Source: Microbacterium luticocti DSM 19459 (GTDB lineage: Bacteria > Actinomycetota > Actinomycetes > Actinomycetales > Microbacteriaceae). Taken from it: a DNA stretch of 64,000 bases. Position numbers and translations under genes: made by a program. Positions 18,901 through 25,892 of this stretch are shown here, piece after piece. The notes below the pieces were generated by a model, which saw only the letters and a program-made list of their open reading frames with translations, was not told the origin of the DNA and ran no database searches. The DNA is taken from NCBI RefSeq assembly GCF_000422405.1, contig NZ_AULS01000014.1, positions 29,602-93,601 on the forward strand, written 5' to 3'. The number at the start of each line of letters is the position of its first letter. Within the stretch, counting starts at the first letter, position 1.

Positions 18901-19793
18901 CGATCGGATCGATCGTGGCGGTGCTGGTGTCGACGCTGGTGCTGCCCACCCGCACCCGCGCGCGGGTGCTGCAGGGCATGGCGGGCATCGTGGCCCGCGC
19001 GCGGGAGGTGGCCGCGGCATCCTTCGCCGGCCTGCCCGGCACGACGCCGGATGCGGCAGCCGAACCCCCGGCCGACACCGTGGCGCCGGTGACCGACCCC
19101 GGCGCCGCACCGGTTCACCGCCCCGACACCGCCGCATCGGCTCACCGCGCCGACACCGCCGCATCGGCTCACCGCGCCGACACTGCCGCACCGGTCGACC
19201 ACCCCGGTACGACGGCCGCCACACCGGTTCACCGCGCCGACACCGTGACACCGGCCGACCACCCCAGCATGGCGGTCCCCTCGACCTCCGACAAGGCCGA
19301 CACCCCCGACGGCACCCCCGCACCGGCGGCCTCGCCTCCCGATCTGGCGGCACAGGAGCGCGACCTCTCCCAGCGGCTGACCGCGCTGGAACGGCTGGCG
19401 CGGCCGCTGCGGCACAACCCCGGGTCGCTGCAGAGCTCGGGCATCGAGGCGCAACTGGCCGCGCTGTGGGGCCTCATTGGCCACGGCCGGCAGTTGGTGC
19501 GCGCGCTGGCGGCACTGCCAGCCGACCAGCGCTCGGGGGCGGACTGGGCCGCGATCCAGACGGCGACGCTCGAGAACTTCGACGCGGCGCTGGCGGTGCT
19601 CGGCGGCGGCCTGCCGGTGCGGCTGCATGCCGCGGTCGTGCCGCCCGCGACACCCGATGCCCCGCGAGCGCTGCAGGCGGTGCTCGTGCTCGTCGCCCGG
19701 GTGAACCAGTCGCTGCTCGCGCTGATCGACGCGGTGGCGCCGGGCACGGTCGCCGCGATGGCCGGAGCGACGCCGACGCCGACACGGGCGTAG
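15933..19793 (+). CDS. Fusion of a two-helix pore-like domain with a FUSC-family transporter
   Basis: 1286 residues, about twice a normal FUSC protein. Residues 1-165 hold membrane helices at about 3-25 and 66-92, then FWGAFYISVGQFATVGVDG (109-127) and a further helix (140-165): this matches the pore helix and filter of potassium channels (consensus TTVGYGD), but here the filter reads TVGVDG. A 250-residue soluble part follows. From about 420 to 580 and again from 875 to 1015 lie hydrophobic clusters; the second (QYWAAMPAFQVL to LYDLLGTLT) is a clear FUSC domain as in fusaric-acid-resistance and aromatic-acid exporters. Two low-complexity linkers are Gly-Ser-Ala repeats (18190-18330) and a nine-residue ADTAASAHR-like repeat (19080-19270). 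Start ATG 15933 has only a weak ribosome site. Role unknown; transport or ion-gated efflux is an inference. Confidence 0.85.
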   Translation: MDLVWITLGVALLLFTLVDMFLTVLNYDEAGLAAHGLIRGVWIGLRAFTRRVGRRWRPVVLRQVTGILLLVSIAWWVAGIVVGFTFVYLGLLDTPGAFARGTTVPHDFWGAFYISVGQFATVGVDGVSPGSVPVRLVMVFQALTSIALMSIIITFLWNVFGVIGSLRALVANFFTPGHGVGDPVDTLLPYFPDGAARGLDAHLGAILDALNAYDDGLAQNRSAYYFQSGRDQFSLPYAVSMTAGTIGALRWCVPGSADVTREPALVRLVQAFDAFRDHLQGELGWASPAVPDPVDADAFAAAAARFAAPGPTAVPTVGTDPWVVRFLTVQHRMGELLHAEPDGEAAAYDRYRAWLPFAYRAQAFLVAVSRDLDYQPIARDDAATALATPTPTMRTALRGPVRRLAGWLRRRSLFLDPGGQRLAGALTTLAAVAVAIGAALGLAPLIGANPAHVASFAAVVALFSAPVTHGVGGGPRWRGLIAAVPAAIGVLCGILLPRDPISSLLLLAVAAGLAVWVRRFGAWVGGLGQLAFVSYYFTLLLGLGAPHPPGALLAIGVGVVCSWLAGFIPGPSAGRRITAGISSLYERVAITLDTLIDLVSTGRQDRRLVRVLRAELGAIGRVIGALSADIDTADATDLSSARGFTLRVRVVDLQLAMETLAGLVPAAASISITVEHRARLAAELLEVQQHLRTLSGRDAPAAHAVPATQGWSSEARRVLVAIAELRAAADSLHRAQTADEAALAARHAAAGSPALTTASGAAASGAAGLGAAGSGAAGSGVAGSGVTGSGVAGSGAAADATGRAAASAHVGGHAADGHEQTPADAPTASAMPGDAAAGHETGSAGTASRGPVASTPRALGGYRQAVQAMLSTGLALWLGGFVSSSHQYWAAMPAFQVLSGSDGETRVKAWQRIGATIVGSAFAFGLAIYAGHEPAVALPLMVVSVFFMSYLRASSPAWTAFWMTLLLATLYDLLGTLTTETVQVRVVETAIGSIVAVLVSTLVLPTRTRARVLQGMAGIVARAREVAAASFAGLPGTTPDAAAEPPADTVAPVTDPGAAPVHRPDTAASAHRADTAASAHRADTAAPVDHPGTTAATPVHRADTVTPADHPSMAVPSTSDKADTPDGTPAPAASPPDLAAQERDLSQRLTALERLARPLRHNPGSLQSSGIEAQLAALWGLIGHGRQLVRALAALPADQRSGADWAAIQTATLENFDAALAVLGGGLPVRLHAAVVPPATPDAPRALQAVLVLVARVNQSLLALIDAVAPGTVAAMAGATPTPTRA

Positions 19794-19802
19794 CCTCGGC
19801 AT

Positions 19803-20423
19803 ATGCGCGTGTTCGTCGCCGGTGCGACCGGAGTGATCGGTCGGCGCCTCGTGCCTCTGTTGATCGCCGCCGGGCATGAGGTGGCGGGACTGACCCGCAC
19901 CCCCGCCCACGCCGAGGGGCTGCGTGCGGCCGGCGCCACACCGGTGGTGTGCGATGCGTTCGACGCCGACGCGCTCACGGCCGCGGTGGTGCAGCTGGCC
20001 CCCGACGTGGTGGTGCACGAGCTCACCGACCTGCCCGACGACCCCGCCCGGATCGACGCATTCCGTGAACGGCATGCACGCATCCGGGTCGAGGGCACGC
20101 ACAACCTCGTCGCCGCCGCGGCCGAAGCCGGTGCGACCCGGCTGCTCGCGCAGAGCGTGGCTTGGCCGATGGCGCCGGGCGCGGCGCAGGATGCCGTGGA
20201 CGAACTCGAACGCGCAGTGCTGGCCGCCGGCGGGGTGGTGCTGCGCTACGGCCAGTTCTACGGCCCGGGTACCTATCATCCCGATGCCGCGCCGGACGGG
20301 CCGGCGGTGCACATCGACGCGGCGGCGCAGGCGACGGTCGCAGCGCTGGATGAGGCATCCGGAATTCTCGAGATCACCGACGACGGCACGCGGCGGGTGG
20401 ATGCCGCGGGGACGGAGGACTGA
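19803..20423 (+). CDS. NAD(P)-dependent epimerase/dehydratase-like protein (short form)
   Basis: 206 residues. The N-terminal dinucleotide-binding motif GATGVIGRRLV is perfect and the LRYGQFYGPGTYHP segment near residue 160 matches the extended SDR family. It lacks part of the usual C-terminal domain (relatives have about 290 residues), and the catalytic YxxxK is not evident, so it may bind a nucleotide rather than act as a classic epimerase. ATG at 19803, ten bases after the previous stop. The next gene starts one base after its stop, with GGAGGA inside the last codons, so the two are cotranscribed. Confidence 0.82.
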   Translation: MRVFVAGATGVIGRRLVPLLIAAGHEVAGLTRTPAHAEGLRAAGATPVVCDAFDADALTAAVVQLAPDVVVHELTDLPDDPARIDAFRERHARIRVEGTHNLVAAAAEAGATRLLAQSVAWPMAPGAAQDAVDELERAVLAAGGVVLRYGQFYGPGTYHPDAAPDGPAVHIDAAAQATVAALDEASGILEITDDGTRRVDAAGTED

Positions 20424-20424
20424 C

Positions 20425-21447
20425 ATGTACGGTGCCGTGATCCATGCACCCGGGGACGTGCGTTACGAGCAACGCGACGATCCGCGCATCGAGCAGCCGA
20501 CGGATGCCGTGATCCGCACGAGCGCGACGTGCGTGTGCGGGTCGGACCTGTGGCCGTACCGCGGGGCGAACACGATCCGGCGGCCGAGCCCGATCGGGCA
20601 CGAGTACGTCGGGGTCGTCGAAGAGGTCGGCCAGGACGTGCGCACGGTGGCACCGGGCGATCTGGTCGTCGGTTCGTTCTTCGCGTCGGACGGCACGTGC
20701 GAGATCTGCCGGGAGGGATACCCGTCCCGCTGCGTGCACGCCGTGCCGATGGGCGCACTGGGCGCGCAGGCCGAGCGGCTGCGGGTGCCGTTGGCCGACG
20801 GCACGCTGGTGGTCGTGCCCGGCGGCGCCGAGCCCGAGCTGCTGCCGTCGCTGCTGGCGGCGTCGGACGTGCTGGGCACCGGGTGGTTCGCCGCCGAGGC
20901 GGCCGAGGCGGGCCCCGGCAAGACCGTGGTCGTGGTCGGCGACGGCGCCGTGGGGCTGCTGGGCGTGCTGGCGGCGAAGGTGCGCGGTGCCGAGCGGATC
21001 ATCGCGATGAGCCGGCACGCCGACCGGCAACGGCTGGCGGGCGGGTTCGGGGCGACCGACATCGTGACCGAACGCGGCGACGAGGGCGTGGAACGGATCA
21101 AGGAGCTCACCGGCGGGCTGGGCGCCCATTCGACGATCGAGGCGGTGGGCACGCAGGAGTCGATGCTGCAGGCGATCCGATCGACCCGACCGGGCGGACA
21201 CGTCGGTTTCGTGGGGGTCTCGCACGGGGTGTCGCTGCCCGGCGACATGCTGTTCCACGGCGAGGTGCACCTGTTCGGCGGCCCCGCGCCGGTGCGTCGC
21301 TACCTGCCCGATCTGATCGGTCGCATCCAGCGGCGCGAGATCGACCCAGGCCAGGTGTTCGACATGACCCTGCCGCTGTCGGAGGTGGCCGCCGGCTATC
21401 GCGCCATGGACGAGCGCCGCGCGATCAAGGTGCTGCTGCAGCCGTGA
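20425..21447 (+). CDS. Zinc-dependent alcohol dehydrogenase (MDR superfamily)
   Basis: 340 residues. The catalytic zinc site CGSD with GHEYVGVV, and a nucleotide-binding motif VVVGDGAVGLLGVLAAK, are present. The structural-zinc loop reads CEICREGYPSRC, with fewer cysteines than the classic four, as in the threonine/sorbitol dehydrogenase-like subgroup with a TSATCVCGSDLWPYRG N-terminus. It oxidises an alcohol or reduces an aldehyde with NAD(P); substrate unknown. Preceded by GGAGGACTGAC, and coupled to the epimerase-like gene upstream. Confidence 0.9.
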   Translation: MYGAVIHAPGDVRYEQRDDPRIEQPTDAVIRTSATCVCGSDLWPYRGANTIRRPSPIGHEYVGVVEEVGQDVRTVAPGDLVVGSFFASDGTCEICREGYPSRCVHAVPMGALGAQAERLRVPLADGTLVVVPGGAEPELLPSLLAASDVLGTGWFAAEAAEAGPGKTVVVVGDGAVGLLGVLAAKVRGAERIIAMSRHADRQRLAGGFGATDIVTERGDEGVERIKELTGGLGAHSTIEAVGTQESMLQAIRSTRPGGHVGFVGVSHGVSLPGDMLFHGEVHLFGGPAPVRRYLPDLIGRIQRREIDPGQVFDMTLPLSEVAAGYRAMDERRAIKVLLQP

Positions 21448-21495
21448 CGCGCGACGACGGCAACGCGACAGAACACGGTCCGACCGGCGATCATA

Positions 21496-21510
21496 GGGAG
21501 GTGACCTCCC
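21496..21510 (+). promoter_or_regulatory. Palindrome over the ribosome site and start of the MalY-type gene
   Basis: GGGAGGTGACCTCCC is a perfect inverted repeat. In RNA, GGGAG can pair with CTCCC, leaving the start codon GTG in a five-base loop and hiding the Shine-Dalgarno sequence. It could be a translation control element or an operator for a dimeric repressor; the sequence alone does not decide. Confidence 0.5.
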
Positions 21511-22676
21511 TGGCAACGGCGTTCGACGCCATCACCGAAGACGACCTGCGCCGCGCCGGCGGCCTGAAGTGGACGGCCTACCCCGAAGCGACCGGCGCGT
21601 TCGTGGCCGAGATGGACTTCGGCGTCGCGCCCGAGATCCGCGACGCCCTGCACACCTGGGTCGACGACGGCCTGTTCGGGTATCCCCCGGCGGGGCTGAC
21701 CGGCCGGATGACGCAGGCCTGCGCCGACTGGCAGCGTGACGCGTACGGGTGGGATCTGCCCACAGAACGGGTGCGCCCGCTGGCGGACGTGCTGTCGGGG
21801 CTGTCGGCCACGATCGACCTGTTCACCGCGCCCGGCAGCGCGATCGTGCTGCCCACACCCGCCTACATGCCGTTCCTGACCATTCCGGCCGCGCACGACC
21901 GCGAGGTGATCCAGGTTCCGATGCTGCGCGACGACGCCGGCTGGCACCTCGACCTCGACGGCATCGACCGGGCGTTCGCGGCCGGCGGCGGCCTGCTCGT
22001 GTTCTGCAACCCGCACAACCCGATCGGCAAGGTCTACACCCGCGACGAGATGCTCGCCGTGGCCGAGGTCGTCGCCCGCCACGGCGCGCGCGTGTTCTCG
22101 GACGAGATCCACTCGCCGCTGGTCTACCCCGGGGCATCGCACGTGCCGTATGCGTCGGTGTCGGACGCCGCGGCATCCCACACCATCACGGCCACGTCGG
22201 CGTCGAAGGCGTGGAACCTGCCCGGACTCAAGTGCGCACAGCTGATCCTGAGCTCGGAATCCGATGCCGAGGTGTGGTCGGCCAGCCGGCGCGCGCAGAG
22301 CGCCGAGCACGGGGCGAGCAACCCCGGCCTGGTCGCGAACGTCGCCGCCTATGACGACGCGCGCGGCTGGCTGGCCGACGTCATCGGCTACCTCGACGGC
22401 AACCGGCGCATGTTCGCCGACCTGGTCGCCGAGCACCTGCCCGGCGCCGTGTATCTGCCCCCGGAGGGCACCTACCTGGCCTGGCTCGACTGCCGGGAAC
22501 TGGGACTCGGCGACCATCCGACGCAGTTCTTCCTCGAGCAGGCACGGGTCGCCGCGACCGATGGGGCACTGTGCGGCGACGTCGGCGCCGGCTGCGTGCG
22601 ATTCAACCTCGCCACGCCGCGGCCGATCCTGCGCCGCGCCGTGGAACGGATGGGCCAGGCCCTGGCCGCGCGCTGA
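21501..22676 (+). CDS. MalY/PatB-type PLP aminotransferase (C-S beta-lyase)
   Basis: 391 residues. Typical sequence: WTAYPEATGAFVAEMDFGVAP at the N-terminus, FCNPHNPIGKVYT, SDEIHSPLVYPG and the PLP lysine in ATSASKAWNLPGLKCAQ. The family cleaves cystathionine or other cysteine conjugates to a thiol, pyruvate and ammonia; some members also regulate. The start is either GTG at 21501, inside the palindrome, or an alternative codon just after it; the frame is open upstream but overlaps the dehydrogenase gene. It follows that gene by 53 bases and may be in one transcript with it. Confidence 0.9.
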   Translation: MTSLATAFDAITEDDLRRAGGLKWTAYPEATGAFVAEMDFGVAPEIRDALHTWVDDGLFGYPPAGLTGRMTQACADWQRDAYGWDLPTERVRPLADVLSGLSATIDLFTAPGSAIVLPTPAYMPFLTIPAAHDREVIQVPMLRDDAGWHLDLDGIDRAFAAGGGLLVFCNPHNPIGKVYTRDEMLAVAEVVARHGARVFSDEIHSPLVYPGASHVPYASVSDAAASHTITATSASKAWNLPGLKCAQLILSSESDAEVWSASRRAQSAEHGASNPGLVANVAAYDDARGWLADVIGYLDGNRRMFADLVAEHLPGAVYLPPEGTYLAWLDCRELGLGDHPTQFFLEQARVAATDGALCGDVGAGCVRFNLATPRPILRRAVERMGQALAAR

Positions 22677-22678
22677 GC

Positions 22679-22691
22679 CCGGCTGCGCCGG
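22679..22691. terminator. Short GC hairpin between convergent genes
   Basis: CCGGC-TGC-GCCGG forms a five-base-pair stem in the 15-base gap between the convergent MalY-type and S33 peptidase genes. There is no U-run, so a termination role is only likely from its position. Confidence 0.4.
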
Positions 22692-23939
22692 TCAGCGCAC
22701 CCGCGCGCCGCGCGCGAGGTCGAACAGGTGCGGCAGCACGTCGCCCTCGCGCAGCCCGGAGTGCTCGTGCTCGCTGGTCACCCACGGCGTCACGCCGGGC
22801 ATGAGCGCCGCGGTCTCAAGCGAGAACTCCACCGGCACGTACAGATCGTTCACGTACACGGCCGCCGCTCCGTGGGCATCGGATGCCGCGATCCGGTCGG
22901 CGTCGTACAGCTTCGGCCAGTCGTGCTCGGCGAGCGCCAGCACGACGTCGCGCCACGGACCGAATCCGGGCACGGTGTCGAGCCACTCCCGCCGCACATG
23001 CTCACCGGTCAACAGCGTGACGTCGTCGCGGAAGTCGTCGGGTTCGACCCGGTCGGCCGACCAGCGCGTCGCGAACCCGTCGGCGTAGCTGGTCTCGTGG
23101 AACACGTAGTACAGCGGGTTGCGCGGGCTGAACGGCAGCGCGTCGGCCAGGTCGTATCGGAACGCGTTCGTGTGCGGCGAGGTCTCCAGCAGCGCGTGCA
23201 GCTTCTGCCAGCCGTCGTTGCTGCCCAGCAGCATGCCCAGCGACCGCAGCCGTGACACCGACACGACCTCACCGTCGGGCAGGATGATCCGGCCGTCGGC
23301 GGCGAGGTCGGCCAGCTGCCGCACCGTGTCACGGTGGTGCGGAAACCGCCGGTAGTAGCGGGTCGAGGCGTCCCGCAGCTTGTCGTACGTCAGTGCATAG
23401 ACCTCGTCGGGATGGCGGCCGACGGCCGACAGGCCGCCGGTGAAGAACACCTCGCGCAGGGATGCGGCATCCGTCGTCAGATAGGCCAGCGTCGTGAACC
23501 CGCCGAACGACTGCCCGAGCACGCTCCACGTGGATGCGCCCAGGTGCTCGCGCACCGCCTCGCAGTCGCGCACGATCGCGTCGGCCCGCAGATGGGTGAT
23601 GTACTCGACGAGCTCGTCGGTGCCACGGGCCAGGTCCGCGTCGCCGATCGGCGTGGACCGGCCGGTGCCGCGCTGGTCGATCAGCACGACGCGGTAGTGC
23701 TCGAGGGCGGCGTCGAGCCACGACGGCGCCGCCGGCGCGTGGTACGGGCGCGGCGCCTCGAAGCCCGGCCCGCCCTGCAGGAACACCAGGTACGGCAGGT
23801 CCTGGCCACCGGAACGCGCGACCACGGCCGCGTACACCTCGAGGGTGCGCGGATCGGCGTCGTCGCCCCAGACCAGCGGCACGGTCAGGGTGTGGTCTTC
23901 GACGGTCAGGTCCTGCATGCGACGGGTGGTGACGGCCAT
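22692..23939 (-). CDS. Alpha/beta hydrolase, proline iminopeptidase-like (S33)
   Basis: 415 residues. The oxyanion-hole segment FLQGGPGFEAPRP, the DQRGTGRS motif and the nucleophile elbow GQSFGGF are those of S33 peptidases. The C-terminal part ends with TSEHEHSGLREG, which carries the catalytic histidine. It removes N-terminal proline or other residues from peptides in the cytoplasm; no signal peptide is visible. ATG at 23939 precedes AVTTRRMQDLTV. It stands alone, convergent with the MalY-type gene. Confidence 0.88.
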   Translation of the reverse strand: MAVTTRRMQDLTVEDHTLTVPLVWGDDADPRTLEVYAAVVARSGGQDLPYLVFLQGGPGFEAPRPYHAPAAPSWLDAALEHYRVVLIDQRGTGRSTPIGDADLARGTDELVEYITHLRADAIVRDCEAVREHLGASTWSVLGQSFGGFTTLAYLTTDAASLREVFFTGGLSAVGRHPDEVYALTYDKLRDASTRYYRRFPHHRDTVRQLADLAADGRIILPDGEVVSVSRLRSLGMLLGSNDGWQKLHALLETSPHTNAFRYDLADALPFSPRNPLYYVFHETSYADGFATRWSADRVEPDDFRDDVTLLTGEHVRREWLDTVPGFGPWRDVVLALAEHDWPKLYDADRIAASDAHGAAAVYVNDLYVPVEFSLETAALMPGVTPWVTSEHEHSGLREGDVLPHLFDLARGARVR

Positions 23940-23995
23940 GCCCTCGAGTCTATGAGCCGCCCCGCGCCCCGAGCCGCGCGCTGAGCCGCCCCGAG

Positions 23996-24014
23996 CCGGG
24001 CCCCGGGCCCGGGG
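23996..24014 (-). terminator. GC palindrome after the sugar ABC operon
   Basis: CCCCGGGCCCGGGG (24001-24014), extended by CCGGG on the left, can fold into a strong hairpin just beyond the stop codon of the last permease gene. No U-run follows, as is common in high-GC actinobacteria. Confidence 0.4.
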
Positions 24015-24020
24015 TGGCCC

Positions 24021-24851
24021 TCACTTCTCGTAGCCGGCGACCATGCCCTTGATGAAGTACCGCTGCAGCACCAGATAGGCCACCAGCACCGGGATGACGG
24101 TGAGTAGCGCCGCCGCCGCGGCGGCGTTCGGGTCGCTGCCCTGACTGGCGAAGAACGTGCCGATCGCCGGGGCGGTGGTGCGCACGTCGGGGTCGCGCAG
24201 GATGAACACGCTCAGCGCGTACTCGTTCCACACCGACACGCTGGTCAGGATGATGACGGTCGCCGTCACCGGCTTGAGCATCGGGAACACCACCCGGAAC
24301 AGCACCTGCAGCACGCCGGCCCCGTCGACGACGGCGGCCTCCTCGATCGACAGCGGCAGGTTGCGCATGAAGTTCGCGTACAAGAAGATGCTCAGCGGCA
24401 GCTGCGCCGCCACCATCAGCGCGGTCGCGCCCCAGTAGGTGTTGACCCAGTGCAGGTCGGCCATCAGCGTGTACACCGGCACCAGGATGCTCAGCGGCGG
24501 GATCATGATCAGCCCGATGATCCCGCCCAGCACCAGGCGGTTGCCCAGGGTCGCCCGCCGCGCCAGCGGGTAGGCGGCGAGCGCGCCGAGCAGGCAGATG
24601 AGCACCGTGGATGCCACGGTGACGATCGCGCTGTTGCCGATGGCGCGCAGGATGCCGCCGTCCTCGATCGCGGTCTGGAAGTTCTGCCAGTACACGCCCC
24701 GGGTGGGGAACAGCCACTGCGACGACAGGTCGGTACGGGGTTTCAGCGCCGTGGTGAGGGTGATGTAGAACGGAATCAGCTGCAGCGCGCACGCGACGAC
24801 GAGGCCGGCGACGATGCCGACGGTTCCCAGGTGACGTGCCGGCCGGCTCAT
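24021..24851 (-). CDS. Carbohydrate ABC transporter permease (MalG type)
   Basis: 276 residues with six membrane helices. The EAA loop that contacts the ATPase is EEAAVVDGAGVLQVLFRVVFPMLKP, and the C-terminus FIKGMVAGYEK is characteristic of CUT1-family inner permeases. ATG at 24851 overlaps the stop of the MalF-type gene (ATGA). The operon has no ATPase gene, so it must use a shared MsiK-type ATPase encoded elsewhere, which is common in actinobacteria. Confidence 0.94.
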   Translation of the reverse strand: MSRPARHLGTVGIVAGLVVACALQLIPFYITLTTALKPRTDLSSQWLFPTRGVYWQNFQTAIEDGGILRAIGNSAIVTVASTVLICLLGALAAYPLARRATLGNRLVLGGIIGLIMIPPLSILVPVYTLMADLHWVNTYWGATALMVAAQLPLSIFLYANFMRNLPLSIEEAAVVDGAGVLQVLFRVVFPMLKPVTATVIILTSVSVWNEYALSVFILRDPDVRTTAPAIGTFFASQGSDPNAAAAAALLTVIPVLVAYLVLQRYFIKGMVAGYEK

Positions 24852-25822
24852 GCGATCTCCAGCCGCCGGCGGTTGAAGTACGCGTTCAGTGCGAGCGTGA
24901 ACACGGCGATGATCAAGAACAGCACCACGCCCACCGCCGACGCGTACCCGGCGTTCTGGTTGTCGAAGTAGAACTTCGAGATCAGGGTCGACATCGAGTC
25001 GGTGGCATAGCCCGGGCCGCCGCCGGTCATCACCCGGATGACGTCGAACAGCTTGAGCCCGCCGATCAGGTTCAGCACCACGCTTGTCGCGAAGGCCGGC
25101 TGCAGCAGCGGCACGGTGATGCCGGTGAACTGCCGCCACGCTCCGGCGCCGTCGAGGCGCGCGGCCTCGTAGTACGCGACCGGGATGGACTGCAGCCCCG
25201 CCAGGTAGATCACCATCGAGATGCCGACGAACTGCAGCGAGTTCACCAGCACGATGATCGTGACCGCCGCCGGCGCCGAGCTCAGCCAGGCCACCCGCTG
25301 GCCGCCCAGCCCCACCACGATGTCGTTCAGCCCGCCGTACGAGTACGAGAACAGCAGGTAGTACATCGTGCCCATCACCACCGGCGACACCAGCACCGGC
25401 AGGTAGATGATCGCCCGCGCCAGGTTGCGCCCGCGCATCGCCCGGTCGAGTGCGAGCGCCAACGCGAGCCCGATCACCTGCTGCAGGATCGTCGACCCGA
25501 ATCCGTACACGAACGTGTTCGCCAGGGCCGAGCCCACCAGCGGGTCCGACAGCATGTGCAGGTAGTTGTCGACCCCGACGAAGGTGCGGGTCGGACTGTA
25601 GCCGTCCCACTTCGTGAACGAGATGAGGATGCCGTTGACCAACGGGTACACGGTGAACACCGCGAACACGGCCACCGCCGGCAGGTAGAGCAGGTTCGCG
25701 CGACGCCTGACGAACACCGGGCCCGCGGCATCCCGCCCCCGACGCCGGCGACCGCCGCCCGCGCCACGGGACGCACCCGTGCCCCCCGCCGCGCGCAGCA
25801 TGCGGGGCGGGACCGCCGTCAC
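24848..25822 (-). CDS. Carbohydrate ABC transporter permease (MalF/UgpA type)
   Basis: About 324 residues, six helices after a charged N-terminal tail; EAARLDGAGAWRQFTGITVPLLQP is the EAA loop, and the FTKWDGYSPTRTFVGVDNY segment after the first helix is typical of the CUT1 family. I chose GTG at 25822 because GAGGG lies eight bases upstream and because an earlier GTG at 25873 would sit inside a strong hairpin. Forms one operon with the binding protein upstream and the MalG-type permease downstream. Confidence 0.92.
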   Translation of the reverse strand: MTAVPPRMLRAAGGTGASRGAGGGRRRRGRDAAGPVFVRRRANLLYLPAVAVFAVFTVYPLVNGILISFTKWDGYSPTRTFVGVDNYLHMLSDPLVGSALANTFVYGFGSTILQQVIGLALALALDRAMRGRNLARAIIYLPVLVSPVVMGTMYYLLFSYSYGGLNDIVVGLGGQRVAWLSSAPAAVTIIVLVNSLQFVGISMVIYLAGLQSIPVAYYEAARLDGAGAWRQFTGITVPLLQPAFATSVVLNLIGGLKLFDVIRVMTGGGPGYATDSMSTLISKFYFDNQNAGYASAVGVVLFLIIAVFTLALNAYFNRRRLEIA

Positions 25823-25841
25823 CGTCCCGCCCTCGCCGGAT

Positions 25842-25875
25842 GTGTGGCGGGGCGCCCCCCGATGCCCCGCCACAC
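25842..25875 (-). terminator. Strong hairpin between binding-protein and permease genes
   Basis: GTGTGGCGGGGC (25842-25853) and GCCCCGCCACAC (25864-25875) are perfectly complementary over 12 bases with a 10-base loop. In many sugar ABC operons such a hairpin stabilises the binding-protein mRNA or stops part of the transcripts, so that binding protein outnumbers permease. That role is inferred from position and strength. Confidence 0.7.
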
Positions 25876-25892
25876 GTCACCGCCCCCAGCGG

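Noticed and set aside
14640..20426. A continuous minus-strand frame of about 1928 codons covering the PLP enzyme and the whole FUSC gene
   Set aside because: Only the last 389 codons look like a protein. The rest is Arg/His/Gln-rich translation opposite a GC-rich gene on the other strand, where the stop codons are rare by base bias.
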